Below are positions 1-7,638 of a stretch of DNA of 56,077 nucleotides, one piece after another. The notes below the pieces were generated by a model. The model saw only the letters and a list, made by a program, of their open reading frames with translations. It was not told the DNA's origin and did no database searches. The position numbers and the translations under genes were made by a program. The number at the start of each line of letters is the position of its first letter. The stretch's first letter is position 1. This stretch comes from Sphingomonadales bacterium (lineage in GTDB: Bacteria > Pseudomonadota > Alphaproteobacteria > Sphingomonadales > Sphingomonadaceae), in assembly GCA_012032285.1 (NCBI GenBank), contig JAAURJ010000014.1:1-56077 (forward strand), written 5' to 3'.

Positions 1-102
1 GTTGAGGACACCCTCGCTTTTGATGATGCCGAAAACGACTCGGCGGCACTGGCGGGCGCTATGGCCAGCATCATGGCGCTGCTCGCAACGCCTGCAAAAT
101 AA
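1..102 (+). CDS. C-terminal end of an unidentified protein (partial)
   Basis: An open frame enters from the window edge and stops at TAA 100-102, giving 33 residues that begin VEDTLAFDDAEN and end ALLATPAK. The visible part is an acidic stretch followed by an Ala/Met/Leu-rich, helix-like tail. Too little remains to name a family. It ends 169 bases before the convergent methionine sulfoxide reductase gene. That this is a real gene end rests only on the open frame and the codon choice, which resembles its neighbours. Confidence 0.5.
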   Translation, partial: VEDTLAFDDAENDSAALAGAMASIMALLATPAK

Positions 103-165
103 GCTTCTTCATGGTTAACGGCTCCCTAATCATTGACCGCTCGCAGCCAAGAACGGCGCAAGTAG

Positions 166-180
166 TTAAGAAAGCATTAA
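166..180. promoter_or_regulatory. Perfect CtrA box (TTAA-N7-TTAA)
   Basis: The sequence TTAAGAAAGCATTAA matches the alphaproteobacterial CtrA consensus exactly. It lies in the gap 103-271 between two genes that converge on it, so no annotated start codon is nearby. A near match (TTAA-N7-CTAA) lies at 115-129. A GANTC methylation site is at 196-200. The match is seen directly; binding by CtrA is inferred from ctrA being encoded 2 kb away. Confidence 0.5.
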
Positions 181-192
181 CATTTTTTTATT

Positions 193-209
193 AGTGAATC
201 CAATTCACT
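193..209. repeat. Inverted repeat with 7-base arms in a convergent gap
   Basis: AGTGAAT and ATTCACT flank a 3-base spacer. The left arm carries a GAATC (GANTC) site at 196-200. There is no T-tract on either side to make it a clear terminator for the minus-strand gene that ends at 272. It could equally be an operator next to the CtrA box at 166-180. Confidence 0.4.
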
Positions 210-271
210 GAACGCAAAAACAAGCTTTCACGCCGCGCCTGTCTCAAAATGAGGCAGTTTGCCGCTTGGCG

Positions 272-769
272 CTAAATCCTGTCCGATAATAAAGTGGCCA
301 AAGCGGCAATTCCGGCAGCATCGCTATCGTCAAATCGCGCCGGAACAGGGCTGTCTAGGTCAATTACAGCGATAACCGTTCCGCCGCGTGATACCGGCAC
401 AACCAATTCCGACCGGCTATCGGCGTCGCAGGCAATATGGCCAGGAAAGGCGTGGACCTCGTCAACAAGCTGCGCCTTTCCGCTCCGCGCCGCCGCGCCG
501 CAGACCCCTTTATCCAAAGGGATGCGGATGCAGGCGGCTTTGCCTTGGAATGGGCCAAGCACCAATTCATCTTCGCCCGCGACATTGCGGCCCATACGGT
601 AAAAGCCAGCCCAGTTCAGATTGGGCAGAAACTGCCAAAGCAGCGAAGCGATGTTCGCCATATTGGCAACGCCGTCCGTCTCTCCTTCGGTCAGGGCATC
701 TGCGGCTTTCAACATTTCTGCATATAATTCGGCTTTGGAAGCGGCGGGATCAATATTGAAACTAAACAT
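272..769 (-). CDS. msrC: Free methionine-(R)-sulfoxide reductase (GAF domain)
   Basis: The 165-residue product is a single GAF domain. It carries three cysteines, C80, C90 and C114, with the same 10- and 24-residue spacing as the catalytic cysteines of E. coli fRMsr (C84, C94, C118), so it should reduce free Met-R-sulfoxide in the cytoplasm with thioredoxin as reductant. Length is normal for the family. An AAAGG motif about ten bases before the ATG supports the start. It is the last gene of a minus-strand group after pirin and arfB, separated from arfB by 73 bases, and fits an oxidative-damage repair theme with pirin. Confidence 0.9.
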   Translation of the reverse strand: MFSFNIDPAASKAELYAEMLKAADALTEGETDGVANMANIASLLWQFLPNLNWAGFYRMGRNVAGEDELVLGPFQGKAACIRIPLDKGVCGAAARSGKAQLVDEVHAFPGHIACDADSRSELVVPVSRGGTVIAVIDLDSPVPARFDDSDAAGIAALATLLSDRI

Positions 770-842
770 GGGTACTAGCCTTTATCTGTTGGCCCCTATC
801 AGTCAAGTGCCAGCTAAGAGCCAGCCAAGCGCCAGCAAGGCA

Positions 843-1244
843 TTAGTCCAGGACCGGTTTACTGCGGTTCTTTTTAACCGCGCCGCGTCCCTTTTTGGTG
901 TCGACCCGTTTCTTCTTTGCCGCACGGCTGGGCCGAGTTTTAACCCGCCGCGCCTGACGTATATGCGCCGCGTCGATCAGCATGATGACCCGCCGTCTGG
1001 CCTCTTCGCGGTTTGCCTCGCGGCTACGATGGCTACGCGCGGTGACAATTAGCTCGCCGTTTATAGTCATTTTGCTGCCCGCCAGTTCCTTGAGGCGGCG
1101 AAAGGCATAGGGCGCAAGGCCGAGCGCAAATATATCAACGCGCAATTGGCAGGCGGTGGCAACCTTGTTCACATTCTGCCCGCCAGGACCAGTGGCGGCG
1201 AGGAAGCTCTCTTCCATGGCATGATCGGGCAGAATGTAGGACAT
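843..1244 (-). CDS. arfB: Alternative ribosome-rescue factor ArfB (peptidyl-tRNA hydrolase)
   Basis: The product of about 133 residues has the GGQ motif at residues 21-23 (GPGGQNVNK), which hydrolyses peptidyl-tRNA in the ribosome, and a long lysine/arginine-rich C-terminal tail (AAKKKRVDTKKGRG and beyond) that in ArfB family members enters the empty mRNA channel of stalled ribosomes. It lacks the codon-recognition domains of RF1/RF2, which separates it from release factors. I chose the ATG at 1244 over an in-frame TTG nine bases upstream. It begins 15 bases after the pirin stop codon and is probably cotranscribed with it. Confidence 0.93.
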   Translation of the reverse strand: MSYILPDHAMEESFLAATGPGGQNVNKVATACQLRVDIFALGLAPYAFRRLKELAGSKMTINGELIVTARSHRSREANREEARRRVIMLIDAAHIRQARRVKTRPSRAAKKKRVDTKKGRGAVKKNRSKPVLD

Positions 1245-1259
1245 AGGCAGCAAATGCGA

Positions 1260-1982
1260 TCAGACGCTATCGACCATCACCAGTTCAGCGTCTTCGAGCG
1301 CAGTAATTTGCAAATGCCCGGCCGAAATCGCTGCGCCATCGCGTTCGGTTAACATCGTTTCGCCAATGGAGATGCGGCCTTTCGAAACCACCAAATAGGC
1401 ATTGCGCCCCTCTGCTATATCATGGGCAATGCTATTGCCCTTAACCAATTTGGCACCAAGCACACGGGCATCGGCATGGATCATAAGGGCGTCATCATCG
1501 TCATAGCCACTGGCCAATATATTAAAGCCTCCATCCGTTTTTCCCGGAAATTGCCGTTGATCCCATCGCGGGGCAACGTTCCGTTGGCGTGGCACTATCC
1601 ATATCTGAAAAAGGCGGCAGGGCGTATCTTCCAAATTATATTCGCTGTGCTGCACCCCGGTGCCCGCGCTCATCACCTGTACATCACCGGCCATTGTGCG
1701 GCCGGTATTGCCCATATTGTCGCGGTGGGTGATCGCGCCTTCGCGCACATAGGTGATGATTTCCATATTGTCATGGCCATGCGGGGGGAAACCCGATTGC
1801 GGTGCAATGTCATCGTCATTCCACACACGGATATGGCCCTGACCCATGCGTTCGGGATCATAATAGCTGGCAAAGCTGAAATGATGATTGGCCTTAAGCC
1901 AGCCATGATCCGCTTTGCCAAGCGATATAAAGGGACGGACATGAACGGTCGCGGATTTGGATTGAAGCGAAGTTATAGTCAT
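1260..1982 (-). CDS. Pirin family protein (bicupin)
   Basis: The 240-residue protein is a two-cupin pirin. The metal ligands are present in the expected order: H68 and H70 in PPHGHDNME, then H112 and E114 in GTGVQHSEYN. Bacterial pirins bind iron and several act as quercetin 2,3-dioxygenases or regulators of metabolism; the substrate cannot be told here. I chose the ATG at 1982, which opens directly into the conserved N-terminus; another in-frame ATG lies 12 bases upstream and neither has a clear ribosome-binding site. It heads the pirin-arfB-msrC group. Confidence 0.88.
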   Translation of the reverse strand: MTITSLQSKSATVHVRPFISLGKADHGWLKANHHFSFASYYDPERMGQGHIRVWNDDDIAPQSGFPPHGHDNMEIITYVREGAITHRDNMGNTGRTMAGDVQVMSAGTGVQHSEYNLEDTPCRLFQIWIVPRQRNVAPRWDQRQFPGKTDGGFNILASGYDDDDALMIHADARVLGAKLVKGNSIAHDIAEGRNAYLVVSKGRISIGETMLTERDGAAISAGHLQITALEDAELVMVDSV

Positions 1983-2142
1983 AAATAACACCATGCATCA
2001 GCGGGGAAAGAAGGCCGCTGGAATGACAATCATGTGGGTTTGGCGCACTGATTTGGCAAGAGTAGCGGCAAAATTGGCCGCTGATTGCATTTTTTTCGTA
2101 ATTTTTTTTAGCGCTATCATTTCCTCCGAAACCCGCAGAAAT

Positions 2143-2186
2143 GACTCGTTTCTTAACGATTCAACGCCGTGCGACTCGCCGGAATC
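2143..2186. promoter_or_regulatory. Cluster of four GANTC (CcrM-type) methylation sites
   Basis: GACTC at 2143-2147, GATTC at 2158-2162, GACTC at 2173-2177 and GAATC at 2182-2186 lie 15, 15 and 9 bases apart. One GANTC is expected about every 256 bases, so four in 44 bases is a strong excess. In Caulobacter, CcrM methylation of one such site silences the early ctrA promoter until replication makes it hemimethylated. A similar role here is inferred. Confidence 0.75.
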
Positions 2187-2192
2187 TCTGCG

Positions 2193-2207
2193 TTAACGAC
2201 AAATTAA
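2193..2207. promoter_or_regulatory. Perfect CtrA box upstream of ctrA
   Basis: TTAACGACAAATTAA is an exact TTAA-N7-TTAA match, 117 bases before the ctrA start codon and 6 bases after the last GANTC site. It probably mediates autoregulation by CtrA-P, as known in other Alphaproteobacteria. Confidence 0.8.
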
Positions 2208-2260
2208 CCTTTTCAGTTCATTTCCCTTATGGTTAATAAATACCAACGCCATTCTGATTT

Positions 2261-2277
2261 GCCCTTCTTTTAAGGGC
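2261..2277 (+). other. Hairpin in the ctrA 5' leader
   Basis: GCCCTT and AAGGGC pair around a 5-base CTTTT loop, 48 bases before the ctrA ATG. It is too far from the start codon to hide the ribosome-binding site directly. It may affect mRNA stability or early termination, but no T-run follows it. Confidence 0.35.
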
Positions 2278-2324
2278 GGTCAAATGGGGTTGGGGGACGC
2301 AAATAGCATGAGGGGTTTTACCGG

Positions 2325-3032
2325 ATGCGAGTATTATTGATAGAAGACGAGCCAACAACCGCAAAAGCAATCGAAATGATGCTCGCGACAGAAGGTTTTA
2401 ACGTCTACACCACCGATCTGGGGGAAGAGGGCCTCGATCTGGGCAAGCTATATGATTATGACATTATCCTGCTCGATCTGAATCTGCCCGATATGCATGG
2501 TTATGATGTTTTGAAAAAACTGCGCGTTGCGAAAGTGCAGACGCCAGTTTTGATCCTATCGGGGATTAGCGAGATGGACAGCAAGGTCCGCTCCTTTGGC
2601 TTTGGCGCGGACGATTATGTTACCAAACCGTTCCACCGTGAAGAGCTGGTTGCCCGTATCCATGCGGTTGTGCGCCGTTCCAAAGGCCATTCGCAATCGG
2701 TGATCCGCACCGGAAAGCTATCGGTGAACCTCGATGCCAAAACCGTTGAAGTCGACGGCGCCCGTGTGCATTTGACCGGCAAAGAATATGCGATGCTCGA
2801 ACTGCTTAGCCTGCGTAAAGGCACGACGCTGACCAAAGAAATGTTTTTGAACCATCTTTATGGCGGCATGGACGAACCAGAGCTTAAGATTATCGACGTT
2901 TTCATTTGTAAGCTGCGCAAGAAACTGGCGCTGGCCTGCGGCGGTGAAAATTACATCGAAACCGTATGGGGCCGCGGTTATGTGTTGCGCGATATGGATG
3001 TGGACGATGCGCCGCAACCCCAAGTGGCCTGA
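2325..3032 (+). CDS. ctrA: Cell-cycle response regulator CtrA
   Basis: The 235-residue product is an OmpR/PhoB-type regulator with an N-terminal receiver domain (about 1-120, phospho-acceptor D51 in [10 protein letters not shown], switch lysine in DYVTKPF) and a C-terminal winged-helix DNA-binding domain (about 130-225, ending [10 protein letters not shown]). The receiver start [13 protein letters not shown] and the DNA-binding helix [19 protein letters not shown] are diagnostic of CtrA, the master regulator of flagellar, pilus and division genes in Alphaproteobacteria, phosphorylated through CckA-ChpT. It stands alone between its own promoter region and a strong terminator. Confidence 0.97.
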   Translation: MRVLLIEDEPTTAKAIEMMLATEGFNVYTTDLGEEGLDLGKLYDYDIILLDLNLPDMHGYDVLKKLRVAKVQTPVLILSGISEMDSKVRSFGFGADDYVTKPFHREELVARIHAVVRRSKGHSQSVIRTGKLSVNLDAKTVEVDGARVHLTGKEYAMLELLSLRKGTTLTKEMFLNHLYGGMDEPELKIIDVFICKLRKKLALACGGENYIETVWGRGYVLRDMDVDDAPQPQVA

Positions 3033-3062
3033 AACAAGTTATTACACCCAGCAGTAACAAAT

Positions 3063-3096
3063 AAGGCGGCGCAACGAGAGAGCGCCGCCTTTTTTG
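3063..3096 (+). terminator. Rho-independent terminator of ctrA
   Basis: GGCGGCGC (3065-3072) pairs with GCGCCGCC (3082-3089) around a 9-base loop and is followed by six T residues at 3090-3095; two flanking A-T pairs extend the stem. It begins about 30 bases after the ctrA stop codon. Confidence 0.92.
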
Positions 3097-3117
3097 TTTA
3101 TGGCTAAACGCCTGCGC

Positions 3118-4435
3118 CTATTCCCGCGGCGGTAACCCGGCGAAGGTGATGATGCTTTCCGCGCCCGATTCGCTGACCGCTGCGACGCCGACAAAATAAT
3201 CGTCAACAATCACGCCTTCCAAAGTGGCACTATTCTGATCGGGGGAGACCATCCGGCTTTCTTCCCAGTCGCGGCTGTCGCTGCGCCGCCAATAGATTTT
3301 ATACCCCAAGCCGCGCCCTCAACACTTTGCCATGAGACGATAGTATCAGAGGAGACCGCGCCGCCCAAGGATGCGGTTTCGGGCGCGGGCGGCGCAGTGC
3401 CCAATTCGCGTATAGTGGCGATATTGAGCGCGGTAACACGGGTCAGATAGTCAAAGTCCATTTTGTCCACTGTATCGCCATATTCCAGACCATCTGCGCT
3501 GCGCAGATCCTGATGCTGCCCCACATAATTTTCAACGCCAACGGTAAATCGTACCGCTGGATAGCCCAGTTCCAATGCGGGCAAATGGTCGCCGCCGCGC
3601 CGGAAACGGTCGGGGCGGCGCACGCCGAACACTTGTAACCCGGTGGTTTCCTCTTTTTCCGCAACCCTTGCGGCGGCGCGCATCAGGGCGCGGGAGGGGC
3701 CATCATCCTCGCCTCCGCTGCCGCGCCGGGTCATCATTGCCTCTATATCCTCCGATGCCCTGATTCCCTCGCTGAACACGCGCACCCTGTCATTGACCAC
3801 TCGGCCATCGGTGCCGGTGCTGTTGCCGACAATATCATTGTTGAGCATGGCGGACACCTTCCAGCCGCGCTCTTTTGCCGTTTCAGCCAGCAAAGTCCCG
3901 CCCCAAAGCCCCTGTTCCTCGCCAGATAGTAGCGCATAAACGATGGTGGCCTCCATCTCCTCCCCTGCTAGCACGCGGGCGGCTTCGATCACCAATGCCG
4001 TGCCGCTGCCATCATCATTTGCGCCAGGAGCGTCATCGGTAAAGTTCATGGGGTCGGTGACGCGGCTATCAATATGACCGGCGACGATGATTACATGATC
4101 CCACCCTCTTTTGCCCTTTTGCACCGCCAGCACGTTGACAACATTTGCACCGTCCGGGGCACGCGGCCCTGAAAAACACGGTCGATATTTTCGACTGCGA
4201 TACAGCCGTTACAACTTTTTGCGATGTTTCGAAATTCTGCTGCCGCCCATCGCCGCGCCGCACCAATACCGCGGGTGGGATGATCGGGGGAGGATAATGT
4301 ATGCCTTGTGCCAAAGCTGACCAGTTTTTCGACTGTGGTTTTCAGGGAATCCGCATCGGGCGCATCTTTGGCAGTGGCGGGGCAGGCGGCCAGAAGCGCA
4401 GCGCCGCTAGCGATATATAAAGGGAGTTTTTTCAT
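3118..4435 (-). CDS. M28 family zinc aminopeptidase, exported (two frameshifts)
   Basis: Three overlapping frames join into one protein of about 438 residues. It has a signal peptide (MKKLPLYIASGAALLAAC, possible lipoprotein Cys), then the M28 metal-binding series HIDSR, GANDDGSGTA and SGEEQGL, and later the GGDHLPALELG segment, followed by a fibronectin-like C-terminal tail. It should cleave N-terminal residues from peptides in the periplasm. The frame shifts near 4165 and near 3308; adding one C and one T (coding strand) restores an unbroken protein across both joints. I interpret both as sequence errors. A real pseudogene is less likely because all metal ligands are intact. Confidence 0.85.
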
Positions 4436-4501
4436 AAGGCCAAGCTGCCGGATGGACAGGGCAGATGCAAGGAGGATTTGGGGAAGATGGCGGGCGGAAA
4501 A

Positions 4502-5314
4502 TTAACCCGCCTTTTTTTTCTCCGATTTTTTACCGTCCTTTTTTTTCTCGCCGGTTTGCAGATACCAGCGTTCGCCGCCCTCAAGGCCGATTGCGGTTAA
4601 TTTTCCAGTATCATAAGCGCCGGTATCAATACCTATCCGGCTGCGGGCTTCATCGACATCCTTGTTGATCGTATGGCCATAGACAACGACCTTTTCCAAA
4701 TCGCCTTTATGATTCAGGAATACGCCGCGTATCCAGCGCAAATCCCTCGTCTCCTGATCCTCCAGCGCAACGCCGGGCCGGATTCCGGCATGAACAAAGA
4801 CATAATCACCGATGATAATTTGGTCCTCAAAACTATTCAGAAAATCAATATGCTTTTGCGGAATAAGCGCTGGAAGTTTTTCGGTCAGCTCTTTCATGTC
4901 AAGCTTTAGATAATCCTTACGGCTGATTGGATAGGACAGAATTGTGCTTTCTCCGCCGATGCGGACGAAGAAGCGAACGGATTTAGGATCACCGCTTTGA
5001 ATGGCATCTAAAAACACCTCTTCATGATTCCCGGTTAAAAATCGGGTTTCGGGTTTCCAGTCCTTCAGCGCCATCGCCGTGTCGATAACCCCCGCGCTAT
5101 CCGGGCCGCGGTCCACCAGATCGCCGAGCATGATGATTTGCATCTCTGCGGGGCCGCGATTATGGTCATCTTCCAATATCTTGCGCAATAATTCCTTCAG
5201 CAAATCATTGCGGCCATGAACGTCGCCAACCGCATAAACACGTTTCCCCGCCGGTATTTGAGCAATATCAATCGGGCGCAGCTTATTTTTTTGTTTGAAC
5301 AGCGACTTTAACAT
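4502..5314 (-). CDS. Calcineurin-like metallophosphoesterase (PrpA/PrpB-like protein phosphatase)
   Basis: The 270-residue protein has the full PPP-type set: GDVHGR (30-35), GDLVDRG (64-70), GNHE (95-98), a later VFVHAG and a YGHT near the C-terminus. It resembles bacterial serine/threonine phosphatases and diadenosine tetraphosphatases; the substrate is not decidable. It ends in a lysine-rich tail (EKKKDGKKSEKKK). I chose the ATG at 5314, just before the conserved region; an in-frame extension upstream to 5410 has no family features. Confidence 0.85.
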   Translation of the reverse strand: MLKSLFKQKNKLRPIDIAQIPAGKRVYAVGDVHGRNDLLKELLRKILEDDHNRGPAEMQIIMLGDLVDRGPDSAGVIDTAMALKDWKPETRFLTGNHEEVFLDAIQSGDPKSVRFFVRIGGESTILSYPISRKDYLKLDMKELTEKLPALIPQKHIDFLNSFEDQIIIGDYVFVHAGIRPGVALEDQETRDLRWIRGVFLNHKGDLEKVVVYGHTINKDVDEARSRIGIDTGAYDTGKLTAIGLEGGERWYLQTGEKKKDGKKSEKKKAG

Positions 5315-5420
5315 ATAAGCTGCATTTAGGCATGGTTGATCGAAATGGGAAGGGTTAGGGTCAACCCCCCCTAAAATATCGCTTACGGGTTGAGGCCATT
5401 GTGACTCCACAAAACCAGAT

Positions 5421-5441
5421 TCAAGGGGGATATGCCCTTGA
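5421..5441 (-). terminator. Hairpin directly after the saccharopine-dehydrogenase-like gene
   Basis: TCAAGGG (5421-5427) pairs with CCCTTGA (5435-5441) around a 7-base loop. On the minus strand the stem starts two bases after the TAG stop codon at 5443-5445 and is followed by a modest TGGTTTTG run. It may be a weak terminator. Confidence 0.45.
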
Positions 5442-5442
5442 C

Positions 5443-6606
5443 CTACGCCTCGATGGTAAAGCTGATCCCCGCCCTTTGTTGCAAGCTGTCTACCAACGTA
5501 TCGCCCAGCGCGGATGCGGGCGTCCAGATACCGCCGGGTGTATCGCTGGCGAGCAGGGCAATGCCTGCCTCCGCAATCATTTTGGATGTTGAACCATAGC
5601 CTGGATCCTTGTCGCCCTTTACCGATAGCATTGCTGTCTGTCCGTCCGGATATTCAGCGATGAACAGAGCATCGTAAAATCCGTTTTCGCGTTCCTCCTT
5701 GCTTGGCCCTTCGCCCGGTTTCGGGTCTTTGTCGGAACCCATGGTTGGAGTGTTGGCGACATAATTGGCCGCTGCCTCACCCTTTTCCCCGGGGCCGGTC
5801 AGCACCATTTCATCATACACAAAATCTGTTCCATAAGGATGACCCATCAACGCATTGGACCGGTGGACATTTTTGGTGTTAATCGGTGCCATAATGAACG
5901 GCGCACACCAGCTGTTCAGCTTCTCATCGAACAAAGGTTTGTTGCCCGCCGGTTGCTCCGGTCCTTCAAATCCACCCGCAAGGCTGAAGGGATTGGTTAG
6001 ATAGGCGATGACATTTTTATCCTGAGCCGCCGCCGCCATGGTTGCTTTCAGGCTTGCTGCGGTGCCGCCCGAAAATGTGCCCTGCATCGCCCGCATCCGT
6101 CCCTTTATCCGGGGGGCAGGCTTTCCGAATTTTTGGGCGCAATGCTTTTGCAGGTTCATCACGCCCAGATCAAAGGGAATGGAATCAAAACCGGATGAAA
6201 ACACAATACGGGCGCCTGATGCCTTTGCTGCTTCCAGATGTTCGTCAATTTTTTGCCGCATCCACGCCGGTTCGCCCGACAGATCGGTATAATCGGTGCC
6301 GTTTTTCACGCAAGAGGCGAGCAGTTCATTGCCATACAGCTGATAGGGACCGACGGTGGTGATGATCACCCGTGTACGCCGCGTCATGGCGTCGAGTGAT
6401 GCCGCATCGCTCGCATCGGCGACCACCAAAGGCGTGTCCGCTGGCGCACCAATTTCATCGCGCACCGCCTCCAGCTTCTCTTGACTGCGCCCCGCCATTG
6501 CCCATTTCGGGGCATCCTGACGCTGGCACAAATATTCGGCCACCAGACGACCGGTAAAGCCGGTTGCGCCATAAACAATGATGTCAAATTCGCGGGTCGT
6601 GTCCAT
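5443..6606 (-). CDS. Saccharopine dehydrogenase-like NAD(P)-binding oxidoreductase
   Basis: The 387-residue protein opens with a Rossmann fold (GATGFTG at 13-19) and belongs to the saccharopine dehydrogenase/trans-acting enoyl reductase family, whose bacterial members often act on lipids instead of saccharopine. The motif GARIVFSSGFDSIPFDLGV is typical of the family. The start at ATG 6606 is preceded by GGAGAGAGAC, a good ribosome-binding site; an in-frame ATG 12 bases upstream lacks one. It lies 42 bases downstream of dcd on the same strand. The physiological substrate is unknown. Confidence 0.85.
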   Translation of the reverse strand: MDTTREFDIIVYGATGFTGRLVAEYLCQRQDAPKWAMAGRSQEKLEAVRDEIGAPADTPLVVADASDAASLDAMTRRTRVIITTVGPYQLYGNELLASCVKNGTDYTDLSGEPAWMRQKIDEHLEAAKASGARIVFSSGFDSIPFDLGVMNLQKHCAQKFGKPAPRIKGRMRAMQGTFSGGTAASLKATMAAAAQDKNVIAYLTNPFSLAGGFEGPEQPAGNKPLFDEKLNSWCAPFIMAPINTKNVHRSNALMGHPYGTDFVYDEMVLTGPGEKGEAAANYVANTPTMGSDKDPKPGEGPSKEERENGFYDALFIAEYPDGQTAMLSVKGDKDPGYGSTSKMIAEAGIALLASDTPGGIWTPASALGDTLVDSLQQRAGISFTIEA

Positions 6607-6648
6607 GTCTCTCTCCATAGCGGGTTTTGATTTACAACCCGCTATGGA

Positions 6649-7202
6649 TTAAAGTTTGGGAAGAGTCACGCCCTGCTGCCCCATATATTTGCCCGACCGA
6701 TCGGCATAGCTGACCTCGCAAGGTTCATTGCCTTTCAAAAACAGGAATTGGCACGCGCCTTCATTGGCGTAGATTTTTGCGGGAAGCGGCGTCGTGTTGC
6801 TGAATTCCAGCGTGACATGACCCTCCCATTCCGGTTCCAGCGGCGTGACATTGACGATAATACCGCATCGGGCATAGGTCGATTTCCCAAGGCAAATGAC
6901 CAGAACGTCGCGGGGAATACGAAAATATTCAACTGTGCGGGCCAATGCAAAACTGTTGGGCGGAATGATGCAGCAATCGGTTTTGCGGTCGATAAAGCTA
7001 TCGGGATCAAATTGCTTGGGATCAACGACGCTGCTGTTGACATTGGTGAAGATTTTGAACTCATCCGATACACGGGCATCATAGCCGTAAGAGGACAGGC
7101 CATAGCTGATACACCCTTCGCGCTTTTGCCCTTCAACAAAAGGTTCGATCATCCCGGCATGGCGGGCTTCGTTCGGATCCACTTATCGGACAATATCGGC
7201 AT
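6649..7202 (-). CDS. dcd: dCTP deaminase (one frameshift near the N-terminus)
   Basis: The protein converts dCTP to dUTP for dTMP synthesis. The body shows the trimeric Dcd/dUTPase fold with [13 protein letters not shown], the substrate-binding GKSTYARCG, and the catalytic-glutamate segment TLEFSNTT. The true start is ATG 7200-7202, which reads [10 protein letters not shown], the canonical Dcd N-terminus, and then goes out of frame. Adding one base at about 7173 (AA to AAA on the coding strand) joins it to [12 protein letters not shown]. Without this correction only a GTG-initiated fragment from 7182 is visible. Full length is about 184 residues, normal for the family. It follows cdd after 10 bases. 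Confidence 0.92.
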
Positions 7203-7212
7203 ATATTCTCGC

Positions 7213-7638
7213 TTATTTCAGATTGGCCGGGCCAAAGGCGTGCGGCAGTAATTCGGACAGACGGTGCGTATCACAGCCGCCATCATGGGCGCAATGCACA
7301 GGGATGTCGCTTGCGGTTATGTCGGCCACTTCCTTGATAATCTGCCGGCACCGGCCGCAGGGGGTGACGCTGTGTATGCCGATTTGACCGTTTGGCCCGC
7401 CAATCACGGCAAGTGCGCATATCTGGTCCAGCTTGCCCTCGCTGCTCGCCTTTGCAATCGCTACAGTTTCGGCGCATAACGTCATGCCATAGCTTGCATT
7501 TTCGAAATTGGCGGCGCTGATGATAGTGCCGTCTGATAACAGCAAGGCCGCGCCGACATGATAACCGGAATAAGGGGCATAGGCGTTTTGCGCCGCTGCA
7601 CGTGCCGCCGCGATCAAACGGTCAATCTGTGCGCTCAT
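7213..7638 (-). CDS. cdd: Cytidine deaminase
   Basis: The 141-residue protein is of the short homotetrameric type. Zinc ligands are C55 in CAETVA (with catalytic E57) and C94 and C97 in PCGRCRQ. It deaminates cytidine and deoxycytidine for pyrimidine salvage. It overlaps the upstream GH25-like gene by an ATGA junction and is followed 10 bases later by dcd, so cytidine and dCTP deamination are encoded side by side. Confidence 0.95.
   Translation of the reverse strand: MSAQIDRLIAAARAAAQNAYAPYSGYHVGAALLLSDGTIISAANFENASYGMTLCAETVAIAKASSEGKLDQICALAVIGGPNGQIGIHSVTPCGRCRQIIKEVADITASDIPVHCAHDGGCDTHRLSELLPHAFGPANLK

Larger units (their letters stand above)
1983..2324 (+). promoter_or_regulatory. ctrA upstream region
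   Basis: This 342-base gap separates the divergent pirin and ctrA genes and holds no credible reading frame. It contains T-rich runs at about 2089-2109, four GANTC sites (2143-2186), a perfect CtrA box (2193-2207) and a leader hairpin (2261-2277). The layout is that of a cell-cycle-controlled, autoregulated promoter region. Exact transcription starts cannot be read from sequence. Confidence 0.7.

Noticed and set aside
115-129. TTAA-N7-CTAA as a second CtrA box
   Set aside because: One half-site is mismatched; I mention it only as a near copy beside the perfect box at 166-180.
3118-4435. M28 peptidase as a decaying pseudogene
   Set aside because: Both breaks are single-base losses in short homopolymers, the metal ligands are intact, and the same error type occurs in essential genes of the window.
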